A stretch of 64,000 nucleotides of DNA from Caloramator sp. E03 (GTDB taxonomy: Bacteria; Bacillota; Clostridia; Clostridiales; Caloramatoraceae), in NCBI RefSeq assembly GCF_006016075.1, contig NZ_CP040093.1, positions 2,459,501 to 2,523,500 on the forward strand, written 5' to 3'. Positions 35,682 to 44,479 of this stretch are shown here, piece after piece. The notes beneath the pieces were generated by a model. It worked only from the letters and a program-made list of their open reading frames with translations. It was not told the DNA's origin and did no database searches. The first letter of the stretch is position 1. Every line of letters starts with the position of its first letter. The translations under genes were made by a program, and so were the position numbers.

Positions 35682-37499
35682 CTAAATGAATTTTAATGCT
35701 AATTCAAATCCATCCCTTATTGCCTCAACAGCTGATGCTACGTTATTACAATCACCTATAAAAATATATTTTTTATTATTTTTTAAAGGTGTAAATCTAT
35801 CATCTGGTTTATATCCTAATGCTACAACAATATCATCAAATTCTTGAACCACTTCTTTTCCTTCTAAACTATAAATAAGCTTATTTCCATCAATATTTTT
35901 TATATTTGCATTTGTAATAATTTCTATGTTATGCATTTTAATTCTGTTTAAAATTAATCTTTTTGTCATTGGAAATACATTTTCTAATACATTACTTTCT
36001 TTTTCTAAAATTATTACATTTTTATTAAATTGGGCTAAATATTCTGCAGTTTCAATTCCAGTTAATCCTCCACCAATCACTATAATATACTTCCCTTTTG
36101 GCATTTTCCCTGTTAAAACATCAGATGCAAAGTAAAATCCATCTAAATTTTCTATATTATTAGGAACAGAACCTGTTGCTATTATAACTTTGTCATGGGG
36201 TAAATTCATAATTTGTTCTATATTCATTTTATTATTTAAATGTATATTAACATTAAGATTTTTCAAATCTCTTTCTAAATAATCAATAACTTGTCCTATT
36301 TTTTGTTTAAAAGGTGGAACCTTTGCAATATTAAGCTGTCCTCCTAATTTACATGTCTTTTCGTACAAATCAACATTATGACCTTTTTTAGCTAAATACT
36401 TAGCAGCAGACATACCAGAAGGGCCACCGCCTATTACTGCTATTTTTAAAGTTTCTTTAGTATTTTCATTAAATTCTGATTCTCTTCCAACTTCAGGATT
36501 TATAAGGCATGAAACAGGCAACCCTTTCAAAATATTTGCAATACATGCTTGATTGCAGTGAATGCAATATCTAATTTCTTCAAATTTACCATTTTTAATT
36601 TTTGATATTAGATCTGGATCACATATCAAATTCCTTGCAATACCTATGAAATCGGCAACATTATCTTCTAATATTTTTTCCCAATCCATAAAATTTCCAA
36701 GCTTGTTTGCAGCTATAATTGGTATGTTAATATTTTCTTTTATTCTTCTCACTAAATTTACTAAGAGTTTGTCTTGGATTTCCATTGGTGCTATATGATA
36801 TTCAGCTTTTTCTCCAACCCCTGCTGAAAGACTAATACAATCTGCTCCATATTTCTCAAGCATTTTTGATAGTTTTATACTTTCGTCAATATCAAAACCA
36901 TTTGGAAGAAAATCACTAACATTAATTCTGCAACTAACTGCTATATTGGGAACTCTCTCTTTAACTTTATATAATATATCTAAAGCAAATTTAGCTCTTT
37001 TTTCAAAACTTCCACCATATTCATCATTCCTGTTATTTTTATATGGTGACAAAAAGTTATTTACAAACCAACCATGAGCAAAATGAAGTTCTACTAAGTC
37101 AAAGCCTGCTTTTTTAGCTCTAAAAGCGGCCTGTGCAAAGTCTTCTATAAAATTTTTAATTTCTTGTATATTAAAATCCTCAGGTTTAAATTTTGGATTA
37201 TGCATGGCAAGCTGTATACCTGCTATTGAACCATTTTTATGTAATATATTAGATAATTTATTTAATCCTTCTATCTTATCATCGTTATCGATACCAAGCT
37301 GATTTAAAAAAAACTTTCCTAAAGTGTTTACATAGCTTGCCTCTACTATGACTAATGAAACATCCTTTGATCTTTTATCATAATATTCCATTTCTCTATC
37401 AGTAACAAATCCATTACAGGCTAAATTAGTAACTGTAGGTAGCATAATAAATCTGTTTTTTAAATATATATTTCCTATTTTACCACTATCAAAAAGCAT
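35682..37499 (-). CDS. NADH:flavin oxidoreductase / 2,4-dienoyl-CoA reductase-like enzyme
   Basis: A 605-residue enzyme. Residues 1-330 are an old-yellow-enzyme TIM barrel with FMN (KNRFIMLPT, HFAHGWFVNNFLSPYKNNR). A 4Fe-4S site follows (CIHCNQACIANILKGLPVSC). The C-terminal half carries FAD/NAD folds (IAVIGGGPSGMSAAKYLAKK and IIVIGGGLTGIETAEYLA). Family members reduce enoate or dienoyl-CoA double bonds, or bile acid intermediates. It is 30 nt downstream of yeiH, and LysR heads the group. The physiological substrate is unknown. Confidence 0.92.
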   Translation of the reverse strand: MLFDSGKIGNIYLKNRFIMLPTVTNLACNGFVTDREMEYYDKRSKDVSLVIVEASYVNTLGKFFLNQLGIDNDDKIEGLNKLSNILHKNGSIAGIQLAMHNPKFKPEDFNIQEIKNFIEDFAQAAFRAKKAGFDLVELHFAHGWFVNNFLSPYKNNRNDEYGGSFEKRAKFALDILYKVKERVPNIAVSCRINVSDFLPNGFDIDESIKLSKMLEKYGADCISLSAGVGEKAEYHIAPMEIQDKLLVNLVRRIKENINIPIIAANKLGNFMDWEKILEDNVADFIGIARNLICDPDLISKIKNGKFEEIRYCIHCNQACIANILKGLPVSCLINPEVGRESEFNENTKETLKIAVIGGGPSGMSAAKYLAKKGHNVDLYEKTCKLGGQLNIAKVPPFKQKIGQVIDYLERDLKNLNVNIHLNNKMNIEQIMNLPHDKVIIATGSVPNNIENLDGFYFASDVLTGKMPKGKYIIVIGGGLTGIETAEYLAQFNKNVIILEKESNVLENVFPMTKRLILNRIKMHNIEIITNANIKNIDGNKLIYSLEGKEVVQEFDDIVVALGYKPDDRFTPLKNNKKYIFIGDCNNVASAVEAIRDGFELALKFI

Positions 37500-37529
37500 C
37501 TTTAAGCATCTCCTTTATTTACGCTAATT

Positions 37530-38513
37530 TTAAACGATATGTGAGACTATTAAACTTATCAAAGAAATAAATGAACTTGATATAATACCTAAATATAGTG
37601 GCTTAAGTCCTACCTTTTTCATTGATGCTATACTTAAATCTAAACCTAATCCTGCCATAGCTAAAGTCATTAAATAACCATCTGTTTTAACAAGCAAGTC
37701 CAATGTATTTTTAGGGATTTGTATAGTAGAATTAATTATAACTATCAAAAGAAATAAAATTACAAAATATGGAATAGAAATATTTTTTAAACTAAACTTA
37801 CTATTTTCTTTTTTTGATGAAGTTAAACTTAATATTATCGTAACAGGTATAATAAATAAAACCCTTGTTAACTTAACAATAGTTGCCTGCGTTCCTGCAT
37901 CATTCGAAACTGTAAAACCTGCTGCAACAACCTGGGCAACTTCATGTATTGATGAACCTGCCCAAATACTGTATATTTGTTGATTCATTTTAAAAAGTTT
38001 GAATATAACTGGATAAACAAACATAAATATAGTTCCTAAAAGCGTTACAACACCTATAGAATAGGCAATATCTTCCTCATCTGATTTTATAATAGAATTC
38101 ACAGCTGCAATGGCTGCAGCTCCGCATATAGACATTCCTGTTGCTAATAATGTAGTTAAATTTTGTTTTAGATTAAACTTCTTTCCAAGATAATTTGTAA
38201 AAAGTATAGTTGATGTGGTTGAAATTAAAATAACAATTACAGCTTTAGGACCAATTTTTAGAATTTGTGAAAAACTAAGCTTAAATCCCAGCAGGACTAT
38301 TGCTATTCTAAGTACCTTTTTAGAGCAGAATTTAATTCCTCCTTCAAATTTTTCAGATATACCTACCGTATTTTTTATTAATGCTCCAAGTATAATCGCT
38401 ATTATGAGTGTGCTTAAATTGAGTTTTTTTATTATCCATATATTTTGAAGTAAATATGCTGTAATAGTAACAATTATACTTGCTGCAATACCTAAAATAA
38501 TTTTTATATTCAT
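37530..38513 (-). CDS. yeiH: YeiH/PSE-family membrane transporter
   Basis: A 327-residue protein with about ten membrane spans of the putative sulfate exporter (UPF0324/YeiH) family. Conserved segments are LRIAIVLLGFKLSF, ATGMSICGAAAIAA, WAGSSIHEVAQVVAAGF and AMAGLGLDLSI. Substrate assignment for this family is weak. It lies between a LysR gene and an OYE-type reductase in the same direction, a pairing (LysR plus YeiH) also known from E. coli yeiE-yeiH. Confidence 0.92.
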   Translation of the reverse strand: MNIKIILGIAASIIVTITAYLLQNIWIIKKLNLSTLIIAIILGALIKNTVGISEKFEGGIKFCSKKVLRIAIVLLGFKLSFSQILKIGPKAVIVILISTTSTILFTNYLGKKFNLKQNLTTLLATGMSICGAAAIAAVNSIIKSDEEDIAYSIGVVTLLGTIFMFVYPVIFKLFKMNQQIYSIWAGSSIHEVAQVVAAGFTVSNDAGTQATIVKLTRVLFIIPVTIILSLTSSKKENSKFSLKNISIPYFVILFLLIVIINSTIQIPKNTLDLLVKTDGYLMTLAMAGLGLDLSIASMKKVGLKPLYLGIISSSFISLISLIVSHIV

Positions 38514-38595
38514 ATTTTCACCTCCATCCCTTATTTTAAATTGAAATATATCATAAGTAAAATTATATTATTTTATAATATAAATAACTAAATAC

Positions 38596-39483
38596 TTATA
38601 TTGGAATAGAATTATATACATAATCAACAAAAACATTTATTAGATTAGAAAAGTATTTATCCTTATGATATATAAAATAAAACTTTCTTTTTAAGTTAAC
38701 ATCTTTTATTTTAAGCATCGAGATAAGTCCTAATTTTATTTCGTCATTAATACATCTTTTAGATATACAAGAAATACCCAAATTAGATATAACAGCTTTT
38801 TTGATAGCTTCTGTATTTCCAAGTTCAAAGGCTGTTTTATATTCTATATTATTTTTTAAAAATGTCTTTTCAAAAACTTCTCTTGTACCACTTCCGGCTT
38901 CCCTTAGTATAAACTTCTCATTTTTTAAGTCTTCTTTATCTACTTCGTAAAAATTAGATAATCTGTGATTTGAAGATACTATAACCACAAGCTCGTCATC
39001 ACAAAAATCCTTAACTACTATTTCATCTGAATAAATAGGGCCTTCAACAAAGGCAATATCAATTTTGTTTTCCAATAACATATTTTCAATAATCTTTGTA
39101 TTTTCGATTGCAATTGAAATTTCAACATCTTTGTATATATTATTAAAACTTCCTATTATTTTAGGAAGAAGATAAATTCCTATTGTTGTACTTGCTCCTA
39201 TTCTTAATTTACCGCACTTTAGATTGTTTATATTGCCAATTTTAGTTCTACATTCATCATAAATATTTAAAATTCGCCTGACATAACCTAAAAAAATTTC
39301 TCCCTCATAGGTTAAACAAAGTTTCTTTCCAATTCTTTCGAAAAGTTTAACACCAAGTTCATCCTCTAATTCAGATATAACCATACTAACTGCTGGCTGA
39401 GTTATATATAAATTCTTTGCTACTTCAGTCATGTTAAGTGATTTAGCTACTTCATAAAATATTTTAAGCTTTCTTTCGTTCAT
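38596..39483 (-). CDS. LysR-family transcriptional regulator
   Basis: The 295-residue protein has an N-terminal winged helix-turn-helix (FYEVAKSLNMTEVAKNLYIT, then QPAVSMVISELEDELGVKLF) and a periplasmic-binding-like effector domain. It is upstream of yeiH in the same direction, 82 nt apart, and probably controls yeiH and the reductase. CysB/YeiE-like regulators respond to sulfur compounds or small anions; the ligand here is unknown. Confidence 0.94.
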   Translation of the reverse strand: MNERKLKIFYEVAKSLNMTEVAKNLYITQPAVSMVISELEDELGVKLFERIGKKLCLTYEGEIFLGYVRRILNIYDECRTKIGNINNLKCGKLRIGASTTIGIYLLPKIIGSFNNIYKDVEISIAIENTKIIENMLLENKIDIAFVEGPIYSDEIVVKDFCDDELVVIVSSNHRLSNFYEVDKEDLKNEKFILREAGSGTREVFEKTFLKNNIEYKTAFELGNTEAIKKAVISNLGISCISKRCINDEIKLGLISMLKIKDVNLKRKFYFIYHKDKYFSNLINVFVDYVYNSIPI

Positions 39484-39720
39484 ATTTAGCCTCCTTATTG
39501 ATTTTTGGGACGGTTACTTATTATTGATTAATACATTACAATTTCTAAAAAGTGATGAAAGGTAAATAACATTATTAGAGTTATTAAAAATTATGAAATT
39601 TAATTGATATATGTTACTTAAATTATAATAGCTTGTCCAACTTTATTTTAAGTTTAAAAAATATTAATTAAAATTTTTTATTTTTATATTGAAATTGTTG
39701 TAAATTTTTACAATAAACAG

Positions 39721-40629
39721 CTATGCTCCTATTGATAGTATTTCCTCTGCTATTACTTTATATCTTTCTTCTTTAATAAGCTCTCTTCCTATGGAGCATA
39801 GCCTCGAAACATTGGCTTGCCCCGTATTTCCAAGTATCCTGCATATATCGGCACACTTTAAATCGCAAAACTTTCTCAGTACAAAGCAAAGCACAGCCTT
39901 TGCTTCTTTTGCATCCTTTGCTCTTTTTATCTTTAGCATAAGCTTATCTATATTAAACTTTCTTATAATTATATCTATTATTCTATCAGGGGATAGATCC
40001 CTTACAAGTACAGTTCTCATACTCCTATATTCTGTAGGCTCATTTTTAAATTCTTCCTTTTGGGCATCTACTAAGCTTTTTACTTTAAATATAAGATCTC
40101 TGTACATTGCCCTTGCGGCAGCGTCTTTTAAGCTAAAGATAGATAAAATAAAGTCTTTATCGATAAGTTCAAACTCATCAACCCTTTGGGCTAAAAATAT
40201 ACCTAAGGATGAAAAAGGGTAATCTTGTGGATTTGTTTTATATTCCTTGATATCTGTTGCATTAAAGTGAACATAAGCTGTTAAGGCAAGGAGATACCTA
40301 TCGTCTTTAACTATTTTGCTTTTAAATCTGTCTTGAAAAAGGTGGCCATGTCTTTCATATCTTTTGTTAAAATACATAGCATATTTATAGTTTATAAAAT
40401 GCATAATCTTTGAGATATCGGCTCCATTAGCATCAATAATAAAATGGGCGTGATTATCCATAAGGCAGTAGGAGTAAACTCTAAATTCGAATTGATCTTG
40501 AGCTTTTTTCATAAAATCTAAATATTTTGCTTTATCATTTTCGTCGATATAAAGATTTACCTCAGAAATACTTTTTACCATGATGTGATAAATTGAATCG
40601 AAGGATTTTTCACGTGCCAATCTTGGCAT
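39721..40629 (-). CDS. REP-associated tyrosine transposase (RAYT), copy 2
   Basis: A 302-residue paralogue of copy 1. The HUH motif NHAHF is in the usual form, and the tyrosine segment HFINYKYAMYFNKR and HGHLFQDRFKSK are kept. The extra C-terminal domain ends with TGQANVSRLCSIGRE, a helix-turn-helix-like stretch. Unlike true insertion sequences it has no accessory TnpB. It probably acts on the GGGACGGTTACTTATT family. The leader hairpin over the ribosome binding site is conserved. Confidence 0.93.
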   Translation of the reverse strand: MPRLAREKSFDSIYHIMVKSISEVNLYIDENDKAKYLDFMKKAQDQFEFRVYSYCLMDNHAHFIIDANGADISKIMHFINYKYAMYFNKRYERHGHLFQDRFKSKIVKDDRYLLALTAYVHFNATDIKEYKTNPQDYPFSSLGIFLAQRVDEFELIDKDFILSIFSLKDAAARAMYRDLIFKVKSLVDAQKEEFKNEPTEYRSMRTVLVRDLSPDRIIDIIIRKFNIDKLMLKIKRAKDAKEAKAVLCFVLRKFCDLKCADICRILGNTGQANVSRLCSIGRELIKEERYKVIAEEILSIGA

Positions 40630-40636
40630 AATAAAA

Positions 40637-40687
40637 CACCTCCAGCTTAGATTATATTTTTAGTATTATTTTTCCAAGATGGAGGTG
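40637..40687 (-). promoter_or_regulatory. Leader hairpin covering the RAYT 2 ribosome binding site
   Basis: AACACCTCCAGCTT (from 40635) can pair with AAGATGGAGGTGTT (to 40689) with one mismatch. On the minus strand the GGAGG binding site is in the stem. Position and stem match copy 1, although the loop sequence has diverged. Confidence 0.6.
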
Positions 40688-40721
40688 TTTTTATCCATTA
40701 AATTGTAAAGTTACAATGATA

Positions 40722-40945
40722 AATAAGCAACAGGCCATGACTAATCAATAGCCACAACGATGGCATGAAAAAGTTTTAGGCTTGTCAAAGGTAACAGCAG
40801 GGACGGTTAATTATTATATTAAATAATAGACATAATATTTTATAGATGTCCCCTTGATTTTGCAGATATTGTGTATGAAATAAGTAACTGTCCCCTGGCT
40901 TGAACTTTTTTCCTTTTTTGTAAATGGACATTTTCACACTAACCG
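40722..40945. repeat. Module B-A composite
   Basis: Module B (40722-40778) is followed by an inverted REP pair (40800-40815, a TTAATTATT variant, and 40879-40894, a CTGTCCC variant). This 172-bp arrangement repeats the ones at 1834-2005 and 31868-32039. A tail ending CACACTAACCGTCCC follows to about 40950. Confidence 0.85.
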
Positions 40946-40983
40946 TCCCAAAGTTGCAAAGTTCTACCAAAGTTTTAGTCCCA

Positions 40984-41286
40984 CAAGTAACAGGTCATGA
41001 CTAATGAATAGCCACAACGACGGCATGAAAAAGTTTGTCACTTGTTAACTGGGTGGGAGTTTTTTTCTCTATTCTCCATCTTCGGTTCCAGGCACCAAGG
41101 ATGGAGAAAACTTTTTCACACTAACCGCCCCTCCCAATACCATAAATTACAAAAATAAGTAACCGTCCCCAAAGACATACCACCGAATACCTGTTAACGG
41201 AATTTGCAAAAATAAGTAACCGTCCCCAGCACCCTAGCACCCCTCAGCACCTACAGTTCCAAGCATTTACCCAGTATTTAGATTCT
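40984..41286. repeat. Module B-C composite and two REP cores
   Basis: Module B (40984-41042) joins module C (41070-41110) and ends with CACACTAACCGCCCC at about 41130. Two direct minus cores follow at 41154-41169 and 41211-41226. The same order and spacer text (CACCGAATACCTGTTAACGG) recur at 47.03-47.3 kb, so this stretch was duplicated. Confidence 0.85.
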
Positions 41287-42249
41287 TTACTGTGCTCCGT
41301 AGATGAATTCTTTAAGTCTTTTTTTGTTTTCATTCAAATTAGGTACAAGGACAGCCATTCCTCTTATGTTTTCGCTTTTAAAAGTGCCATCAGCGGGTAT
41401 TCTAAATTGGATTATATTATTCGTGTCAAATTTGGCAGCATCTAATGATAGTGATAAAATTTCTTTATTTGAAAGGTTGGTTTCCACATAAGGTAGCATT
41501 TCAGATATTGTAGATGTAAGTTTTATAATTCCTTGAGCCTTTAATTTTTTAAAGATTTGATTTAATACCTCTCTTTGTCTTTCAGTTCTTTCATAGTCTC
41601 CATTACCAACATATCTTATTCTTGCGTATGCAACTGCCTGTCTACCATTTAATGTATTTACTCCCGCATTAACATCAGGTACAGTATTATTATTTAGTCT
41701 ATTTAATTCTTTAAGATACATATTTAAAACCTTTGCTTCATCAGATGTTACATTAATTGTTACTCCACCAATCGTATCGATTAATTTTTCAAGTCCTAAA
41801 AAATCAACTGTAACGAACTTTTCAATGTTAAGGCCAAAATTTGAATTAATGGTTTTTATTGCAAGGGCTGGTCCACCAAATGCATAAGCGGCATTAATTC
41901 TATTACTTCCTTTTCCAGGTATTGGGACATACATATCACGCATTAATGATGTAGCTTTAACAACTTTTTTATCATTATCAATAGAAATAATCATTATGCA
42001 GTCAGTTCTTGAATTTTCATCAGGATTTCTTCTATCAAGCCCAAAAAATAAAATATTTGTTATACCAGTATTTTTCACTTCCTCTTTGTTTTCTTCCGTG
42101 TTTATTCCAAGATCTGTATTATTTTTTGATATTTCCATTTTTTTAATCTTGCCTATTAATGATAAGCTTATGTATCCTATAATTGAGAAAATAAAAATAA
42201 TAATTATGATTAATGAAAAAACTATCTTTTTAGTTTTTGTTTTAATCAT
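41287..42249 (-). CDS. LytR-CpsA-Psr (LCP) family protein
   Basis: A protein of about 320 residues with a short cytoplasmic N-terminus, one transmembrane helix (IVFSLIIIIIFIFSIIGYIS) and an extracellular LCP domain. The arginine- and aspartate-rich site is visible in FGLDRR, SRTDCIMII, SLMRDMYVPIPG and the RIRYVGNGDYERTERQREV block. LCP enzymes transfer teichoic acid or capsule polymers from lipid carriers to peptidoglycan. I prefer ATG 42249, 8 nt after AAAGG, over GTG 42258. It may act with the polysaccharide cluster at 54-64 kb, but it is not linked to it here. Confidence 0.95.
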   Translation of the reverse strand: MIKTKTKKIVFSLIIIIIFIFSIIGYISLSLIGKIKKMEISKNNTDLGINTEENKEEVKNTGITNILFFGLDRRNPDENSRTDCIMIISIDNDKKVVKATSLMRDMYVPIPGKGSNRINAAYAFGGPALAIKTINSNFGLNIEKFVTVDFLGLEKLIDTIGGVTINVTSDEAKVLNMYLKELNRLNNNTVPDVNAGVNTLNGRQAVAYARIRYVGNGDYERTERQREVLNQIFKKLKAQGIIKLTSTISEMLPYVETNLSNKEILSLSLDAAKFDTNNIIQFRIPADGTFKSENIRGMAVLVPNLNENKKRLKEFIYGAQ

Positions 42250-42381
42250 TTTCATCACCTTTAAAAGAAATTTTTGGTAATTAATCTTAAAATAAAACGT
42301 TATTCTGAAACTTATTGTATCCTATCATGCAAAGATAATTCAATGCAAATTTTACCATAAAATTATAACATAAATATGATC

Positions 42382-42410
42382 TTGACAAAATAATAAATTT
42401 AAAATATGTT
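42382..42410 (+). promoter_or_regulatory. Promoter of the 42451 secreted-protein gene
   Basis: TTGACA (42382-42387), 17 bp, TATGTT (42405-42410). It lies in the divergent gap after the LCP gene and rules out the longer frame starting at 42406. Confidence 0.7.
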
Positions 42411-42450
42411 ACATTTAAAGTTATTCAGTATAAAAGATAGAGGTGTATAT

Positions 42451-43410
42451 ATGAAAAAAATAATATTTTTATTTTTAATAATTATAATTATGCCTGCAGT
42501 TTTAGCCTTTTCAAAGGGAGGATATAAATATATTCCTAAATCTGATCCAACTGATGCTATCGATAAAATAGAAACGGCTTATATGTTAGGAGGTAATATT
42601 GAAATTTCTCAAAGTGATATTAACAATATATTAGGGCAGCTCGTTGAAAAACGTTTTAATAGTGGTAGAATTTCAATTCAAGATGTGTGCTTTTATATTA
42701 ATAATAATAAATTAAACATTATTTTAAAATCAAAATATAATGGCATAACCTTTTATCCTGGTATTTCAGCAAATTTGGAGTATAATGATGAAGGTTTAGT
42801 AATAAGTATATCTTCTGCAAAAATAGGATATTTTCCTATACCAAAATTTGTAATAAACAAATTTGTTAATGAATATTCAAATGATTATATAAAAATTCAA
42901 AAAAATAAAATACTCATTACAAAATCTATTATTCCATTGAATTTAAATAATTTATATATTAATGATAATAAAATTGTACTTGAAATTAAGAAAAATATAA
43001 TTTCGAAGCAATATTACAATAATAATATAAATCAGCAGACTGAAAATAAATCAAACAATAACCTAAATAAACAAGTTAAAACTGATAATAATATATCTGT
43101 TCAAAATAAAAATAATATAAATACTGTTGAACCTGAGTACAAAAAATATCTTGCTGAAGTTAGCAGTCAGATAAATGGAGCTATATTAGAAGTTAAAACT
43201 TCAAAAGAAAAGGAAATACTTAAGAATATTCAAAGGGTTATAAGTGAAGTTTCTAAAAATCCCTCATATCCCTATAAAACCGAAGTAGATAAAGTTAAAT
43301 CATATTATAATAATTTAAGTAATGAAGAAAAAAATAGAATTAAAAAAGCAATAATTAATAATGTTGATATAGGAAATGTATTAAGACTAATAAATATATT
43401 TGGAGTATAG
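42451..43410 (+). CDS. Secreted or membrane-anchored protein of unknown function
   Basis: A 319-residue protein. Residues 1-20 are a signal or anchor helix (MKKIIFLFLIIIIMPAVLAF). Residues 45-190 are beta-rich with ISQSDINNILGQ and NGITFYPGISANLEY, resembling YpmS/DUF2140-type extracytoplasmic domains, though this is weak. A low-complexity Asn/Gln/Lys linker (about 195-240) follows, then a charged helical end. Start ATG 42451 behind AGAGGTG. It is divergent from the LCP gene. I do not recognise a firm family. Confidence 0.7.
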   Translation: MKKIIFLFLIIIIMPAVLAFSKGGYKYIPKSDPTDAIDKIETAYMLGGNIEISQSDINNILGQLVEKRFNSGRISIQDVCFYINNNKLNIILKSKYNGITFYPGISANLEYNDEGLVISISSAKIGYFPIPKFVINKFVNEYSNDYIKIQKNKILITKSIIPLNLNNLYINDNKIVLEIKKNIISKQYYNNNINQQTENKSNNNLNKQVKTDNNISVQNKNNINTVEPEYKKYLAEVSSQINGAILEVKTSKEKEILKNIQRVISEVSKNPSYPYKTEVDKVKSYYNNLSNEEKNRIKKAIINNVDIGNVLRLINIFGV

Positions 43411-43430
43411 CCTGCATTGCAGGCTTTTTA
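43410..43430 (+). terminator. Terminator after the 42451 gene
   Basis: A GCCTGC/GCAGGC stem with a 3-nt loop and a T-run, starting at the stop codon. Confidence 0.85.
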
Positions 43431-43553
43431 AGTTTAATGCATACTTTATATTCAAAATTCTAATATTATTTGATACAATATTATTAGAAGGTGTTACTAC
43501 ATAAATAAGTCTGAATATTTTTTATATTTATTTTGTTTTTAAGGAGGTAAAAA

Positions 43554-44459
43554 ATGATAAAAAATTTTGATCAACTTTTAGAAATTGCAAAACAAAGACC
43601 TAAAATGAGGCTTTCAGTTGCAGCAGCACAGGATGAGGAAGTACTTCTTGCGGTTGATTCTGCAAAAAAGCTTGGCTTAATTGATCCTATTTTAGTTGGA
43701 GACATTGAAAAAATAAAAAAAACATCTTTTGATTTAAATGTAGACCTGGCAGGATATGAATTGATTGATTGCAAAAATATAACAGAATGTGGTAAAGTTG
43801 CTGTATCACTTGTTGCAAAAGGTGATGCAGACTTTTTAATGAAAGGCCTTATTCCAACAGCAGACCTTTTAAGGGCGGTTCTTGATAAAGAAACTGGACT
43901 TAGAGGAAGTGGCCTTTTAAGTCATGTTATGGTATATAGTACTTCCAATTACCATAAACTATTATTCTTAACTGATGGTGGAATGGTAACCTATCCTGAT
44001 TTAGCTCAAAAGGTTCAGATAGTTAATAATGCTGTTAAGGTTGCAAAAGCCCTTGGAGTAAGCCCTATAAAGGTTGCACCACTTTGTGCAGTTGAAGTTG
44101 TTAATCCTGACATGCAAGCAACTCTTGATGCTGCACATCTTTCAAAGATGAGTCAAAGAGGACAGATTAAAGATTGCATAATAGATGGACCTCTTGCCCT
44201 TGATAATGCAATTTCAAAGGAGGCAGCAAAGCATAAGGGAATAGAAAGCACAGTTGCAGGAGATGCCGATATACTTCTTGTTCCAAACATTGAATCAGGA
44301 AACATGCTTGGTAAATCTCTAACTTACTTTGGAAATGCAAAGTCAGCAGGAATAATAATGGGAGCAAAATGCCCTATTGTTCTTGTTTCAAGAGCTGATA
44401 CCCATGAATCAAAACTTTACTCAATAGCCCTTGGATGCTTTGCAGCAGATATTAAATAA
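43554..44459 (+). CDS. ptb: Phosphate butyryltransferase (phosphate acyltransferase)
   Basis: A 301-residue member of the Ptb/Pta family that exchanges CoA for phosphate on butyryl-, branched or aryl-acyl-CoA. Conserved stretches are KGDADFLMKGLIPT, GSGLLSHVMVY, the TDGGMVTYPDL segment and the C-terminal GAKCPIVLVSRAD. There is no butyrate kinase gene next to it; instead iorAB follows 20 nt downstream. This context suggests that it works on the acyl-CoA products of amino acid 2-oxoacid oxidation, with the kinase encoded elsewhere. AAGGAGG precedes the start. Confidence 0.93.
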   Translation: MIKNFDQLLEIAKQRPKMRLSVAAAQDEEVLLAVDSAKKLGLIDPILVGDIEKIKKTSFDLNVDLAGYELIDCKNITECGKVAVSLVAKGDADFLMKGLIPTADLLRAVLDKETGLRGSGLLSHVMVYSTSNYHKLLFLTDGGMVTYPDLAQKVQIVNNAVKVAKALGVSPIKVAPLCAVEVVNPDMQATLDAAHLSKMSQRGQIKDCIIDGPLALDNAISKEAAKHKGIESTVAGDADILLVPNIESGNMLGKSLTYFGNAKSAGIIMGAKCPIVLVSRADTHESKLYSIALGCFAADIK

Positions 44460-44479
44460 TAAAATGGGGGATGGGAGTC

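Larger units (their letters stand above)
39507..40737 (-). mobile_element. REP-RAYT-REP unit 2
   Basis: The RAYT gene lies between a plus core at 39507-39522 and a degenerate minus core starting 40722 (AATAAGCAACAGGCC), again 93 bp upstream of the start codon as in unit 1. The 3' flank is 198 bp and shares a short GCTTGTCCAA block with unit 1. The upstream boundary is also the beginning of a module B copy. Confidence 0.65.

Noticed and set aside
42406-42450. Upstream extension of the secreted protein
   Set aside because: It would start within the -10 box; ATG 42451 has a good ribosome binding site and begins the signal peptide.
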